In this document: positions 46,627 to 54,412 of the stretch, piece after piece
Layout: each line of letters starts with the position of its first letter
Numbering within the stretch: position 1 is the first letter of the stretch
Assembly: GCA_947852905.1 (NCBI GenBank)
Contig: CANTVF010000002.1
Coordinates: forward strand, 62,001 to 126,000
DNA: 64,000 bases
Direction: 5' to 3'
Origin: an uncultured Tidjanibacter sp.
GTDB lineage: Bacteria > Bacteroidota > Bacteroidia > Bacteroidales > Rikenellaceae
Made by a program: the position numbers and the translations under genes
Notes under the pieces: generated by a model
Told to the model about the DNA's origin: nothing
The model's database searches: none
The model's input: only the letters and a program-made list of their open reading frames with translations

Positions 46627-46791
46627 TTAAATGGGTCGAGTCAAAACTTTGCATTTTGACTCGCCCCATTTAAGTTTACAAGAACTGGTAAAACGAAAGG
46701 TCATGAATGAGGGGGTGACATGAGTTTACCGAAATTAAAGGCTTAGCCCGAATCACGAGAGAAACGCAACCGATCGTTCGTTACGACACAC
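46627..46791 (+). repeat. Dispersed hairpin-plus-box element, copy A
   Basis: A hairpin (TTAAATGGG and CGAGTCAAAA arms, 46627-46673, one mismatch, 7-base loop) is followed by a box of about 105 bases (46687-46791). The box aligns almost without gaps with the minus strand at 54209-54314, at about two-thirds identity by eye; shared words include GGTAAAA, GAGTTTAC, GAATCACGA, AACGCA and GACACAC. The hairpin's right arm also matches that of copy B (CCCC-TTTAAG). It lies 25 bases downstream of the peptidase gene in the same direction, so the hairpin can serve as terminator of that gene and, read the other way, of DUF4252. Confidence 0.7.
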
Positions 46792-46882
46792 ATCCTTTCG
46801 CATTATCGATGTAACACAAACCCCTGCATTTGCGATACATTCCGCCCGCCGACGAAAATTCCCCACAACAGTATATCCGCCG

Positions 46883-47335
46883 CTATCGCATATTAACGAG
46901 ACTGTTGACCTGATCTATACTCAAACCGTCTCCACGAATAGACATGACGAGACTGTCGCTGCCGTCGAACATGGCAATCACAAACTCAACGTCATCGGTA
47001 CCTTCACAGCGTTTCATATAAAGTCCTACGCTCTGGCCGCCATCGCGTATCATACTGACCGTAGAGTATCCGCCGCATGACAACATGTCCTCGACATCGT
47101 CATCGAAACCGGCATCATGCTCCTCGTTGATAAGTATCACAAGTCTGTCTATATTGCTCATGACCACAGACGAATCGTTACCCGCTATCGCCTGAAACAC
47201 CTCGCCGGCCATATCCACCGTCGAAAAACCGTCCCTGCCGCCGTACTTTTCGTACAACTCTCCGAAGGAAGTCACCTGTGCCCGCGCGAAATACGGAATA
47301 ACGGACAACAGGCATATCAATAACACTCTTTTCAT
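46883..47335 (-). CDS. DUF4252 secreted protein
   Basis: A 150-residue protein with a signal peptide (residues 1-19, ending FARA-Q). The mature part follows the DUF4252 pattern: FGELYEKYGGRDGFSTVDMAGEVFQAIAG, then a central RLVILI strand, and the end of the form DGSDSLVMSIRGDGLSIDQVNSLV. DUF4252 is a Bacteroidetes family often found in operons with an ECF sigma factor and an anti-sigma; its activity is unknown. Here it is the last gene of such an operon, 17 bases after the barrel protein. It may be a periplasmic effector or sensor for the sigma factor, which is inference. Confidence 0.85.
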   Translation of the reverse strand: MKRVLLICLLSVIPYFARAQVTSFGELYEKYGGRDGFSTVDMAGEVFQAIAGNDSSVVMSNIDRLVILINEEHDAGFDDDVEDMLSCGGYSTVSMIRDGGQSVGLYMKRCEGTDDVEFVIAMFDGSDSLVMSIRGDGLSIDQVNSLVNMR

Positions 47336-47352
47336 ACCTCGACAGATTAAGT

Positions 47353-48267
47353 TCAGAATCCTATTCCTACCGTAAGCGGCGCCGCGACAGGCCCTTTACC
47401 ATGTTTGAAAAGACCTGTCAGTCCGTAGTTGCAATAGACGTAAAAGCCACGGAATCCGACACGGAAAGTCGCTCCGGCATAGAACGGATTGACGTACATG
47501 TTATACACTTTCTCCTTGGGAAACTTTATCTTCGAATGGCTGCCGAGCGTCACTCCGCCGTACAGTCCGGCAGAAAAGTGGAACGATTTCGCACGGCCTA
47601 AATTCAGTAATACGGGTATCTGGAACGCCGAAGTCGATATTTTCGATTTCTTGTATCCGGGAGAGATTACCTGCGGTACGAGCATCCCGCCCTCCTTCAC
47701 GAGCCTCACGTTACGCGAGAACACATATTCGTTGAAAACGAGCTGTATGGCGGATGTCACCGAAAACCAGTCTGTAATAGGCACAGTCACATCGAACAGC
47801 GAAAAAGCCCATTGCAGCGACTTGCCGTTACGCAGATCCATGAAATCGTAAAGATCGCCTGACAGATTCGGATACATGGAATAATCCACCACGGGGAAAG
47901 TATTGATTCCCACTTCGAGGAACGACTGGAAATTGGAGCCGCCGAAAGCCACTATACGGTACTTGACCGGATTCCGGACCTCCACGAAACGTTGTTCCGT
48001 ACGGACAGACGTCTCCGTCTTACTATCTGATGACTGAACACGGTCGGCATCTCCGCGCATCACCACTTCCATGGATGCAACTCTTATTACCACACGACTG
48101 TCATCGCCATCTCCGGACGCGGAAATATCCACTACGCCACGCCCGGAAGAATCCGAGACCGTCATACGCCCGTCATCGCCTCCTACGACACTCTGCGCAG
48201 CGCTATCCTCCTGCCCCATGGTCAGAACACCCAGAAACAACGTCACAAAAAAAGCCAACTTCTTCAT
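47353..48267 (-). CDS. Outer-membrane beta-barrel protein of the ECF operon
   Basis: The start is taken at the ATG at 48267 (MKKLAFF), giving 304 residues; an ATG at 48276 is also possible. A signal peptide ends near SAAQ. Residues of about 25-100 are polar, glycine-, serine- and aspartate-rich and probably extended. From about 105 on, alternating strands such as KYRIVAFGGSNFQSFLEVGIN and SLQWAFSLFDVTVPITDWF, with a final aromatic end LTVGIGF, indicate an 8- to 10-strand barrel of the PorT/OMP_b-brl type. No enzyme motifs are seen. It is 17 bases upstream of DUF4252 and about 80 bases after the anti-sigma gene. Confidence 0.75.
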   Translation of the reverse strand: MKKLAFFVTLFLGVLTMGQEDSAAQSVVGGDDGRMTVSDSSGRGVVDISASGDGDDSRVVIRVASMEVVMRGDADRVQSSDSKTETSVRTEQRFVEVRNPVKYRIVAFGGSNFQSFLEVGINTFPVVDYSMYPNLSGDLYDFMDLRNGKSLQWAFSLFDVTVPITDWFSVTSAIQLVFNEYVFSRNVRLVKEGGMLVPQVISPGYKKSKISTSAFQIPVLLNLGRAKSFHFSAGLYGGVTLGSHSKIKFPKEKVYNMYVNPFYAGATFRVGFRGFYVYCNYGLTGLFKHGKGPVAAPLTVGIGF

Positions 48268-48345
48268 AACCATCACATTTTATACAACAAACGACACAAA
48301 CTTTTCATATTCCTTCGCCGCCCCTACGATACGCACAGCAAGCAA

Positions 48346-48924
48346 CTACTCTTCCGCACCTCCGCAATCGTCATCAGCACATGCGGAATCCGCTTCCGCA
48401 CCTATATTTCTCAACGACCGGCCGGTACGCTCGACCGTTTCGATGCCGGATTCCAGAGCATTGATACCAGCCTCCATTATACGCTGCGCCATAAGTACCT
48501 GCCGGGCCGCTATTTCCGGATCGGTAACAGGCTTTCCGTCCACATAACAATATATCTGAGGTCGAGGACGCACCGATTCCATATACGCCACCGAAGCCAT
48601 TACTACGGCCGCCACAGCAGCTATCCCGCCCAACCATACGGTACGCAACGTCATGCGACGACGGCGGCCGGTCTCCGTCCGCCCCGGACCCCGTTTCTGC
48701 GAAGATTCCATGCGCTCCCCGACCGGCGGCATCTGACAACGAACTCCGTCGGCCGTCGCACTACGAACAGCCGTCAGTCCGGCGAATATCGCACGCGCAT
48801 ACTCAAGGTCGGCCGGCAAATTACCCGAAGTCAAATATCCGGCGAGCAACGCCTCCTCTTCGAGCGTCGTCATACCATCGAAATACTTTTCGAGCAATCG
48901 CCTCGCAACATTCTCGTCAATCAT
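48346..48924 (-). CDS. Single-pass anti-sigma factor-like protein
   Basis: The start at 48924 (MIDENVARRLLEKYFDG) overlaps the sigma gene by 8 bases; a start at 48933 is possible. The cytosolic N-terminus (about 1-95) carries a LEKYFDGMTTLEEEALLAGYL segment, typical of short Bacteroidetes anti-sigma domains, then one membrane helix (about 97-115) and a periplasmic part of about 75 residues. The C-terminus has two cysteines in SACADDDCGG, which may form a disulfide or bind metal. It lacks the zinc-binding HxxxCxxC of ZAS proteins. By position and topology it should hold the ECF sigma at the membrane. Confidence 0.75.
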   Translation of the reverse strand: MIDENVARRLLEKYFDGMTTLEEEALLAGYLTSGNLPADLEYARAIFAGLTAVRSATADGVRCQMPPVGERMESSQKRGPGRTETGRRRRMTLRTVWLGGIAAVAAVVMASVAYMESVRPRPQIYCYVDGKPVTDPEIAARQVLMAQRIMEAGINALESGIETVERTGRSLRNIGAEADSACADDDCGGAEE

Positions 48925-49426
48925 GCGTTCCATATTCCATTATCTTTATCATCTTCTCGCGCACGGCCTTACGTGCCCTCGAAAGCGTAACTCTCACCGC
49001 CGGTTCGTTCATATCCATGATAACGGCGATCTGGTTAAATTCATACCCTTCTATATCCCTCAGATGCAAAACCGTCCGTTGGGTTTCCGGCAAGCCGGCG
49101 ATAACCTTCATCATGACGGACACGGTGTCGGACTCTTCCGCACCCTCGGCAGCGACACAAGGTGCTGACGTTTCCGGGTCACCTACGCCTTCATGCCGCA
49201 GACGTCTGCGGCGTATACGGTCGTAACACAGATTCTTGACACTGACCATTACGAAAGCATCCAGATTGCGGCAGTCGTCCAGCCGGTCTCTGCCAGCCCA
49301 CAGCCTCTCGAATATGTCCTGAGTAACGTCTTCCGATTCGGCCACGTCGTAAAGGATACTCCGCGCAAAGCGGAATATCTTGTCTTTCATAGGAACGAGC
49401 CTTATCGAAAATTCCTTCTGATCCAT
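48917..49426 (-). CDS. ECF-type RNA polymerase sigma factor
   Basis: The 169-residue protein has the ECF layout. Region 2 (about 10-75) includes RFARSILYDVAESEDVTQDIFERLWAGR with the DVTQDIF core, and region 4 (about 108-165) includes LPETQRTVLHLRDIEGYEF and a helix-turn-helix. It lacks the long C-terminal extension seen in some ECF groups. It begins an operon of four genes, with the anti-sigma overlapping, then the barrel and DUF4252. Autoregulation is probable but not visible, since I could not find a repeated promoter motif. Upstream there is a near-match TAATTTTA element at 49528-49535 on the minus strand. Confidence 0.92.
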   Translation of the reverse strand: MDQKEFSIRLVPMKDKIFRFARSILYDVAESEDVTQDIFERLWAGRDRLDDCRNLDAFVMVSVKNLCYDRIRRRRLRHEGVGDPETSAPCVAAEGAEESDTVSVMMKVIAGLPETQRTVLHLRDIEGYEFNQIAVIMDMNEPAVRVTLSRARKAVREKMIKIMEYGTHD

Positions 49427-49748
49427 ACCCGATTATTACAGGCCTCCGTACTTACGGCGGAACTGTTCCGATCCGCTTTTTGCTATATGACGCACGAGCC
49501 GACGATATGTAACACTACCGGACATAAAATTAACCGATAATCGGTAACGAAAACCAATAAACAATGATTATTAATCATTCGTCATTCACTTATTTCACCC
49601 GTCCGAATTTCGTTGCCGTCCCCCTCCCATACTCTGGCCAAGACACCTCGCCGCCTCGTCATGAAAACATACCGGACGCCGACAATAATACGTCGCACGA
49701 TTTTGACTAATTTTATGCTCTATTGATCAGCCTTAACAATAATAAATC
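49427..49748. other. Divergent promoter region between the ECF operon and a small secreted protein
   Basis: About 320 bases, AT-rich near 49530-49570, with a short palindromic ATGATTATTAATCAT at 49564-49578. No exact TAnnTTTG was found on either strand. It probably holds the control sites of both genes. Confidence 0.5.
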
Positions 49749-50129
49749 ATGAAGAAACCGTTTATCCTTCTAATGTTCGGCCTGCTCGCTATCTCGTCGA
49801 ACGCCTACGTGAACGCATCGCCCGTACCAGACACAGTGACCGGAGAAACCGAATACAGCCCTAACGACAAGGCTGTCCGCGAACGAGCCACATACTTCGC
49901 AGCTAAAATATTCGACGCGATAGAGACTGACAGCATGGAATTGTTGGAAGATATAGGCACGGAGATAAGAGAATATATCGCGACGCTCGACGAACGGCAG
50001 GCCGAAATATTCGGCGAAGCGTTTGCCGAAGCCGTCTACGATTGCAGCGAAAGCTACGGCTATGGCCGCGAGTTCGCCGACGACTTCCTGTCGGCATTGG
50101 TATCGGCAGTTAACGGTACATCGGCCTAA
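49749..50129 (+). CDS. Small secreted helical protein of unknown function
   Basis: A 126-residue protein with a signal peptide (MKKPFILLMFGLLAISSNA, cleaved near residue 24). The mature part is short, acidic and helical: KAVRERATYFAAKIFDAIET, then DERQAEIFGEAFAEAVYDC and a final FADDFLSALVSAV. I do not recognise the family. It starts at the only ATG with an AT-rich upstream stretch and is transcribed away from the ECF operon, so it could be one of its targets. One cysteine remains in the mature chain. Confidence 0.65.
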   Translation: MKKPFILLMFGLLAISSNAYVNASPVPDTVTGETEYSPNDKAVRERATYFAAKIFDAIETDSMELLEDIGTEIREYIATLDERQAEIFGEAFAEAVYDCSESYGYGREFADDFLSALVSAVNGTSA

Positions 50130-50740
50130 TATGGTGACATGCGATAACAATCCGTCGCAGCGACGGCAAACATAAGAAAGCCACGCGTTCATGCCGGTGA
50201 CTTTTTCCTCTATCACAACCTACGTAAGCATACTATTCCATTCACATACCGCGCGAAAAACACCGTAATACCTTAATATCGGGACCGTGCCGGCAACAGC
50301 TATGGCAGTAAACCGTTTTACACCCGGTACGGCGAATGCTGTAATCTATCAAAAATTAAGGCCGGAAGGAACGCTCCTTCCGGCCTTATAACCATAATAC
50401 GCAGTCTGCCAACAGGCCACTTCGATACTTTTCAAGCGCGACCATAACGACACGATCCTGCCAGATGCAGACGGACCGGTAGCCAACCGCCTTTCGTAAC
50501 GCTCTACCATGCTGCCGAGCATTTCATTACTCTGTGCAGCCGAACGGTATTCGCCCCCATTCGTTCCGGAATCGCTATCGGCTGAAGCACCTCAAACAAG
50601 TATACCCGACAGCTTTACCTATCCCGGAAAGTTTCCGCTGCATCCGAGAGATTTTTCCGGCATGCCTCGACATTCCGACAACAGGGAACGCTCACATTTT
50701 CACCTTCGACAAAGACGTGCCTTCGGCCGGTTTAATCAGT
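50130..50740. other. Intergenic region with the ribH terminator
   Basis: About 610 bases. The plus strand reading frame across it overlaps ribH in antisense and is not supported. The minus strand has several stops and no recognisable domain. The hairpin at 50357-50388 is the only clear element. Confidence 0.5.
50357..50388 (-). terminator. Intrinsic terminator downstream of ribH
   Basis: A perfect 14-bp stem TAAGGCCGGAAGGA/TCCTTCCGGCCTTA with a 4-base loop. On the minus strand it is followed by ATTTTTG. It is about 350 bases past the ribH stop, so it would leave an unusually long 3' untranslated region. Confidence 0.8.
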
Positions 50741-51262
50741 CTAATTGACATTCATAGGATCCATGCTCGCTGCTGCCGAAAGCTCGAACTCACGTTGCAG
50801 ATGCACCATCTTTATTGCAGCCGCGGCAGCCTCGTCACCCTTGTTGCCAAGCCTGCCGCCGGCACGGTCGAGCGCCTGCTGCTGGTCGAGAGTTGTCAGT
50901 ACGCCGAAAGCCACCGGTACGGACCATTCGAGCATGACATCCGTGATACCTTTGGTAGCACCCATGCACACATAATCGAAATGGGGCGTTTCACCCTTTA
51001 CGACACAGCCGAGAGCTATGATACCATCCACATCGGTATGTTCCGCGAAGAGCCGCGCCCCCATAGCCAGTTCGAAAGTTCCCGGCACATACCGTACTAT
51101 TATATTGTCGTCCGAACAGCCGCATTCGCGAAGCGTCCTGATAGCACCGTCCCGCAAAGCGCCGGTAACTTCCCAGTTCCACTCGGAAACTACTATCCCG
51201 AACTTCATATCCGCCGCGGAAGGCAGCGGAGTATCAAAATGAGAAAGGTTTTTGGTTGCCAT
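50741..51262 (-). CDS. ribH: 6,7-dimethyl-8-ribityllumazine synthase
   Basis: RibH makes the immediate precursor of riboflavin. The 173-residue protein has all the signature parts: [33 protein letters not shown] with the family PG(T/S)FE motif, [14 protein letters not shown] containing the catalytic His, and [20 protein letters not shown]. The N-terminal [12 protein letters not shown] extension is typical of Bacteroidetes. It lies about 320 bases downstream of the TPR gene, from which it is separated by a terminator, so it has its own promoter, probably the near-match TAAATTTT near 51280 on the minus strand. No riboswitch is seen. Confidence 0.96.
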   Translation of the reverse strand: MATKNLSHFDTPLPSAADMKFGIVVSEWNWEVTGALRDGAIRTLRECGCSDDNIIVRYVPGTFELAMGARLFAEHTDVDGIIALGCVVKGETPHFDYVCMGATKGITDVMLEWSVPVAFGVLTTLDQQQALDRAGGRLGNKGDEAAAAAIKMVHLQREFELSAAASMDPMNVN

Positions 51263-51528
51263 ATGTCAAATCAAAAAATCAAAATTTACCCGTTTGCCGA
51301 CCGGACGAAAACCGGCCTGCTTCCATATGTTCAAAATCTGCGCCACACTTCCACAGCTGCCGCACGGACAATCCGCTACCGTACGACTTTTCCGGTGCCG
51401 CATTATACCCCACTACCTCACCGACATACGCACAACGATACTCACGTGCGCAATTCGATGTATTGTGCCTTCCGGCACACCGCTACGGCAATTAATGCAA
51501 CCAGCATGATCCTTGGTCGACCGCCAAC
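51263..51528. other. Intergenic region between ribH and the TPR gene
   Basis: About 265 bases without a supported frame. It probably holds the ribH promoter. Confidence 0.5.
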
Positions 51529-51558
51529 AAAAAAGGCTGTTGCAGTACGCACAGCCTT
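51529..51558 (-). terminator. Intrinsic terminator of the TPR gene
   Basis: On the minus strand AAGGCTGT pairs with ACAGCCTT around a 10-base loop, followed by TTTTTTG. It lies 23 bases past the stop at 51581. Confidence 0.85.
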
Positions 51559-51580
51559 AAGTCTCGGTTAGGATTCCGGA

Positions 51581-52291
51581 TTATCGCTGTCCGAATTCGC
51601 CAATCAACTTGTCTATATCCCTCGCTTCGAGGCTCGACGGATAGTTGGACTTGATGCGACGGCACGCTTCGATAGCCGCAGCCGTATTGCCCTGCTCTGC
51701 GCGCACGTATGCGAGTTTGCGCAGATAGTAGGGAGTAGTCAGGACATTATCCGCAGCCTTGACTGCCTTTTCATACAGTTCGGCAGCTTTGGCGTAATCG
51801 CCCTTGTCGACATATATATCGCCCTGAAGACCGTAGTTCTGCGCATTGATTATAACTCCGGGAGCGCCTTTGACGGATTTGTATTTCGTCAAATACTGCA
51901 TGGCGGCATCGGCATCGCCGAGCTTCATGTAGCATACTCCCGCATAATGAGCCGCCAAGCGTCCCGGACGGGTTGAGCCGTACTGGTCTACGACATCTAT
52001 GAAACCCGCATTGCTGCCGTCGCCCTCAAGCGCCGTATTGTATTCGCCGGCCGCAAACATCTGTTCGGCCACGAACATCATCTCGGCGGCCTTCTCGACA
52101 CGCGGTTTGGCTATAAGGTAAGAATAGGCGAAATAACCGCCGACAAGCACCACTACGACTATGAGAGCCGTAATAAGCTGCTTGATATTCTTCTGGAAGA
52201 ACATTTCCGTCTTGTCGAGCGCATTCTCTATTTTTACTTCAGGATCGACGTTAGCTTCGGTCTTTTTACCCTTTGTAGATGTAGTAGCCAT
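51581..52291 (-). CDS. Membrane-anchored TPR protein (YfgM-like)
   Basis: The 236-residue protein has a charged cytosolic N-terminus, one membrane helix (about 38-60) and a periplasmic domain of tetratricopeptide-like helices (about 70-230), with segments such as GRLAAHYAGVCYMKLGDADAAMQYLTK and KGDYAKAAELYEKAVKAA. This is the YfgM/DUF2133-like layout, which in E. coli links the SecYEG translocon to periplasmic chaperones. The neighbourhood of ribH on one side and recF-DUF721 divergent on the other is conserved in Bacteroidales. Two exact promoter elements lie upstream. Confidence 0.88.
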   Translation of the reverse strand: MATTSTKGKKTEANVDPEVKIENALDKTEMFFQKNIKQLITALIVVVVLVGGYFAYSYLIAKPRVEKAAEMMFVAEQMFAAGEYNTALEGDGSNAGFIDVVDQYGSTRPGRLAAHYAGVCYMKLGDADAAMQYLTKYKSVKGAPGVIINAQNYGLQGDIYVDKGDYAKAAELYEKAVKAADNVLTTPYYLRKLAYVRAEQGNTAAAIEACRRIKSNYPSSLEARDIDKLIGEFGQR

Positions 52292-52399
52292 AAAATTATC
52301 AATTTATAATTTCGGGATTTTCCCGCCGCACGAACATTCCCGCCGCGTCTCCCTCTTTCGTTTCACAAACTTTCCGCCTTAGTCCGGCGATTCAATCGA

Positions 52400-52426
52400 C
52401 AAAAATACACCTTTTTACCAAAAATA
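52400..52426 (-). promoter_or_regulatory. Two -7 elements upstream of the TPR gene
   Basis: On the minus strand TATTTTTG occurs twice, at 52419-52426 and 52400-52407, 19 bases apart. Either could direct the TPR transcript; the downstream one leaves a leader of about 100 bases. Confidence 0.5.
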
Positions 52427-52509
52427 CAGCTTCCGTCCCAAATAAATTTCCACTGTACCGCGATTTTATCGCCGCACGGCGGCACACGCAACGTAACGCC
52501 GCGACGGTA

Positions 52510-52541
52510 TTTCGTAATCCGGCGGGAAATGACTACATTTG
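52510..52541 (+). promoter_or_regulatory. Promoter of recF-DUF721
   Basis: TTTC at 52510-52513 and the exact element TACATTTG at 52534-52541 are 20 bases apart; recF starts 36 bases later. Confidence 0.6.
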
Positions 52542-52577
52542 AAGTGATTTTACCGGACACGAAACAGACTCGCCATA

Positions 52578-53687
52578 ATGCATATCCGCAAACTGACACT
52601 GCTGAACTTCAAGAACATCGCCGAAGCGGAGATCCCATTCGGACAGGGCATCAACTATTTCACGGGATGCAACGGCGCAGGCAAGACCAACGTCATAGAC
52701 GCCGTATGGTATCTTTCCATGTGCAAAAGCGCCCTGTCCATGACCGACGGTCAGAGCGTCCGTCACGGGACGGACTTCTTCATGCTCAGCGGCGACTACC
52801 TTTCCGACGGCGACAGACACGACACGGTGACCTGCTCGTTCAGGCGTCAGGGCGGCAAAACGGTAAAACGCAACGGCAAGGAATACGAACGTCTGTCGGA
52901 CCATATAGGTGCCGTACCGGTGGTAATAGTGTCGCCAGCAGACGCCTTTCTGATAAACGACGCAGCCGACGAACGCCGCAAGTGGCTCAACTCGTTCATA
53001 TCGCAGAACGACCGCGAATACCTCAACGCCCTGATACGTTACAACCACGCTCTCGGCGAACGAAACAAACTGCTGAAACAGTCCGACGGCAGGCCGAACG
53101 CAGAGCTGCTCGACATACTCGACATGCAGCTCGCCGCACATGCGAAACCCATACACGCACGCCGACGCGAAACTATCGAAAGACTCCGTCCCATAGTGTC
53201 GGAATACTATTCATCCATTTCCGGAGACCGCGAACAGGTGGAACTCTCCTACCGTTCGGAACTGAACGACTCGACCATGGAGGATCTGCTGACCTCATCC
53301 CGCACAAAGGACGCCGTGAATCAGTACACCTCATGCGGCCCGCATCGCGACGACATGACCATGCGCATAGGGGGTTATCCGCTTCGCAAATACGGCTCGC
53401 AGGGACAACAGAAATCGTTCCTCATAGCGTTGAAACTGGCACAGCATGCCATACTATCGGAAACCTCCGGCGAACGTCCTATACTGCTGCTCGACGACCT
53501 CTTCGACAAGCTCGATGCGGGACGTCTCGCGGCTCTCATAAACCTCGTGGGCGGAGGTCGTTTCGGACAGATCATAATATCGGACTGCAACCGCGCACGG
53601 CTTACCTCCATAATAGACGGTTGCGGCGTCGACTACACGCTGTTCGACGTATGCGACGGCGTCATAACCCAAGAGATACGGCCATGA
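52578..53687 (+). CDS. recF: DNA replication and repair protein RecF
   Basis: RecF is an SMC-like ATPase that helps load RecA at gaps together with RecO and RecR. The 369-residue protein has the Walker A GCNGAGKTNVIDAV (30-43), the ABC-type signature YGSQGQQKSFLIALKLAQ and Walker B ILLLDDLFDKLD. The N-terminus MHIRKLTLLNFKNI is typical. The stop codon overlaps the next start (ATGA), so the DUF721 gene is translationally coupled. It shares its promoter region with the divergent TPR gene. Confidence 0.97.
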   Translation: MHIRKLTLLNFKNIAEAEIPFGQGINYFTGCNGAGKTNVIDAVWYLSMCKSALSMTDGQSVRHGTDFFMLSGDYLSDGDRHDTVTCSFRRQGGKTVKRNGKEYERLSDHIGAVPVVIVSPADAFLINDAADERRKWLNSFISQNDREYLNALIRYNHALGERNKLLKQSDGRPNAELLDILDMQLAAHAKPIHARRRETIERLRPIVSEYYSSISGDREQVELSYRSELNDSTMEDLLTSSRTKDAVNQYTSCGPHRDDMTMRIGGYPLRKYGSQGQQKSFLIALKLAQHAILSETSGERPILLLDDLFDKLDAGRLAALINLVGGGRFGQIIISDCNRARLTSIIDGCGVDYTLFDVCDGVITQEIRP

Positions 53688-53977
53688 GACGAAGCCGACC
53701 GATACGCATAGGCGAACTGTGGAGCGGATTTCTGGACAGCAATCCTGTCACTACGCGCAAATTGTGCGAGGCTCGCATTCCCGAAGCATGGAACGCTACG
53801 GTAGGACCTGCCGTAGCGTCGCTGACTACCTCCGTATCCATAAAAAACGGCACACTGCTGGTATGCTTGTCATCCTCCGTAGCCCGGCACGACATCTTCA
53901 TGCGACGCGCACAACTACTGAGGACATTGAACGAAAAACTCGGCATGGAGATAATCGGCAATATCATCGTGAAATAA
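53684..53977 (+). CDS. DUF721/DciA-like protein
   Basis: A 97-residue protein whose ATG overlaps the recF stop (ATGA). It is mostly helical and strand mixed with the DUF721 features IPEAWNATVGPAVASLTTSVSI, GTLLVCLSSSVARHDIFMRR and LNEKLGMEIIGNI. In other bacteria the DciA family (DUF721) helps load the replicative helicase, and its coupling with recF in this operon fits a replication or repair role. The Bacteroidetes version is shorter than DciA of Proteobacteria. The same operon pair is seen widely in the phylum. Confidence 0.88.
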   Translation: MRRSRPIRIGELWSGFLDSNPVTTRKLCEARIPEAWNATVGPAVASLTTSVSIKNGTLLVCLSSSVARHDIFMRRAQLLRTLNEKLGMEIIGNIIVK

Positions 53978-54208
53978 ACCGCCTCATCGTCGTCCTGCAT
54001 CCTAACAGACAACGTTCATATTTTCAAACAAATCTGCACCCAGAAAATTCCGGCAAACGATTTCCGACCGCCACCGCATGCGGCAAAAGCCGGCCATACG
54101 CGCAAAAAAAAGCCCACTCACCTAACGGATGAAACCTGCCGCGGCAATTCCGATACCGGCATCCGCGAAATGCCGTAACGCAATAAACACCACACACAAC
54201 AACAAGAG
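53978..54208. other. Intergenic region after recF-DUF721
   Basis: About 230 bases between the DUF721 stop and the dispersed element. An A8 run followed by GCCC at 54104 does not form a good hairpin. No gene is supported. Confidence 0.5.
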
Positions 54209-54372
54209 GTGTGTCACGACTGGCAATTTGCTGCGTTACTATCGTGATTCAGTCCAAGTCATTCACCTTACGTAAACTCCTGCCGTCCTCAAACTTACGA
54301 CCTTGCCTTTTACCCGTTTTCACATACCTTAAAGGGGTTGCGTTTAAACTTAACGTTTTAACACAACCCCTT
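54209..54372 (-). repeat. Dispersed hairpin-plus-box element, copy B
   Basis: On the minus strand a hairpin (AAGGGGTTG and CAACCCCTT arms, 54332-54372) is followed by a box (54314 down to 54209) homologous to copy A at 46627-46791. It begins 40 bases past the stop of the cation exporter and points the same way as that gene, as copy A does for its gene. The hairpin could end that transcript. One frame in the box is open to the stop after VNDLD and shows conservative changes against copy A (for example RYVKTGK versus KFTRTGK), so a decayed coding origin is possible. Confidence 0.7.
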
Positions 54373-54412
54373 ATATCCGTGATGCAAAAGTCCGTCTACA
54401 CTGCCATTAGCG

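Noticed and set aside
50534-51571. 345-codon plus frame across ribH
   Set aside because: It is antisense to ribH, which has complete family motifs on the minus strand.
54097-54121. A8 run followed by GCCC as a DUF721 terminator
   Set aside because: No matching inverted repeat of useful length is present on either side.
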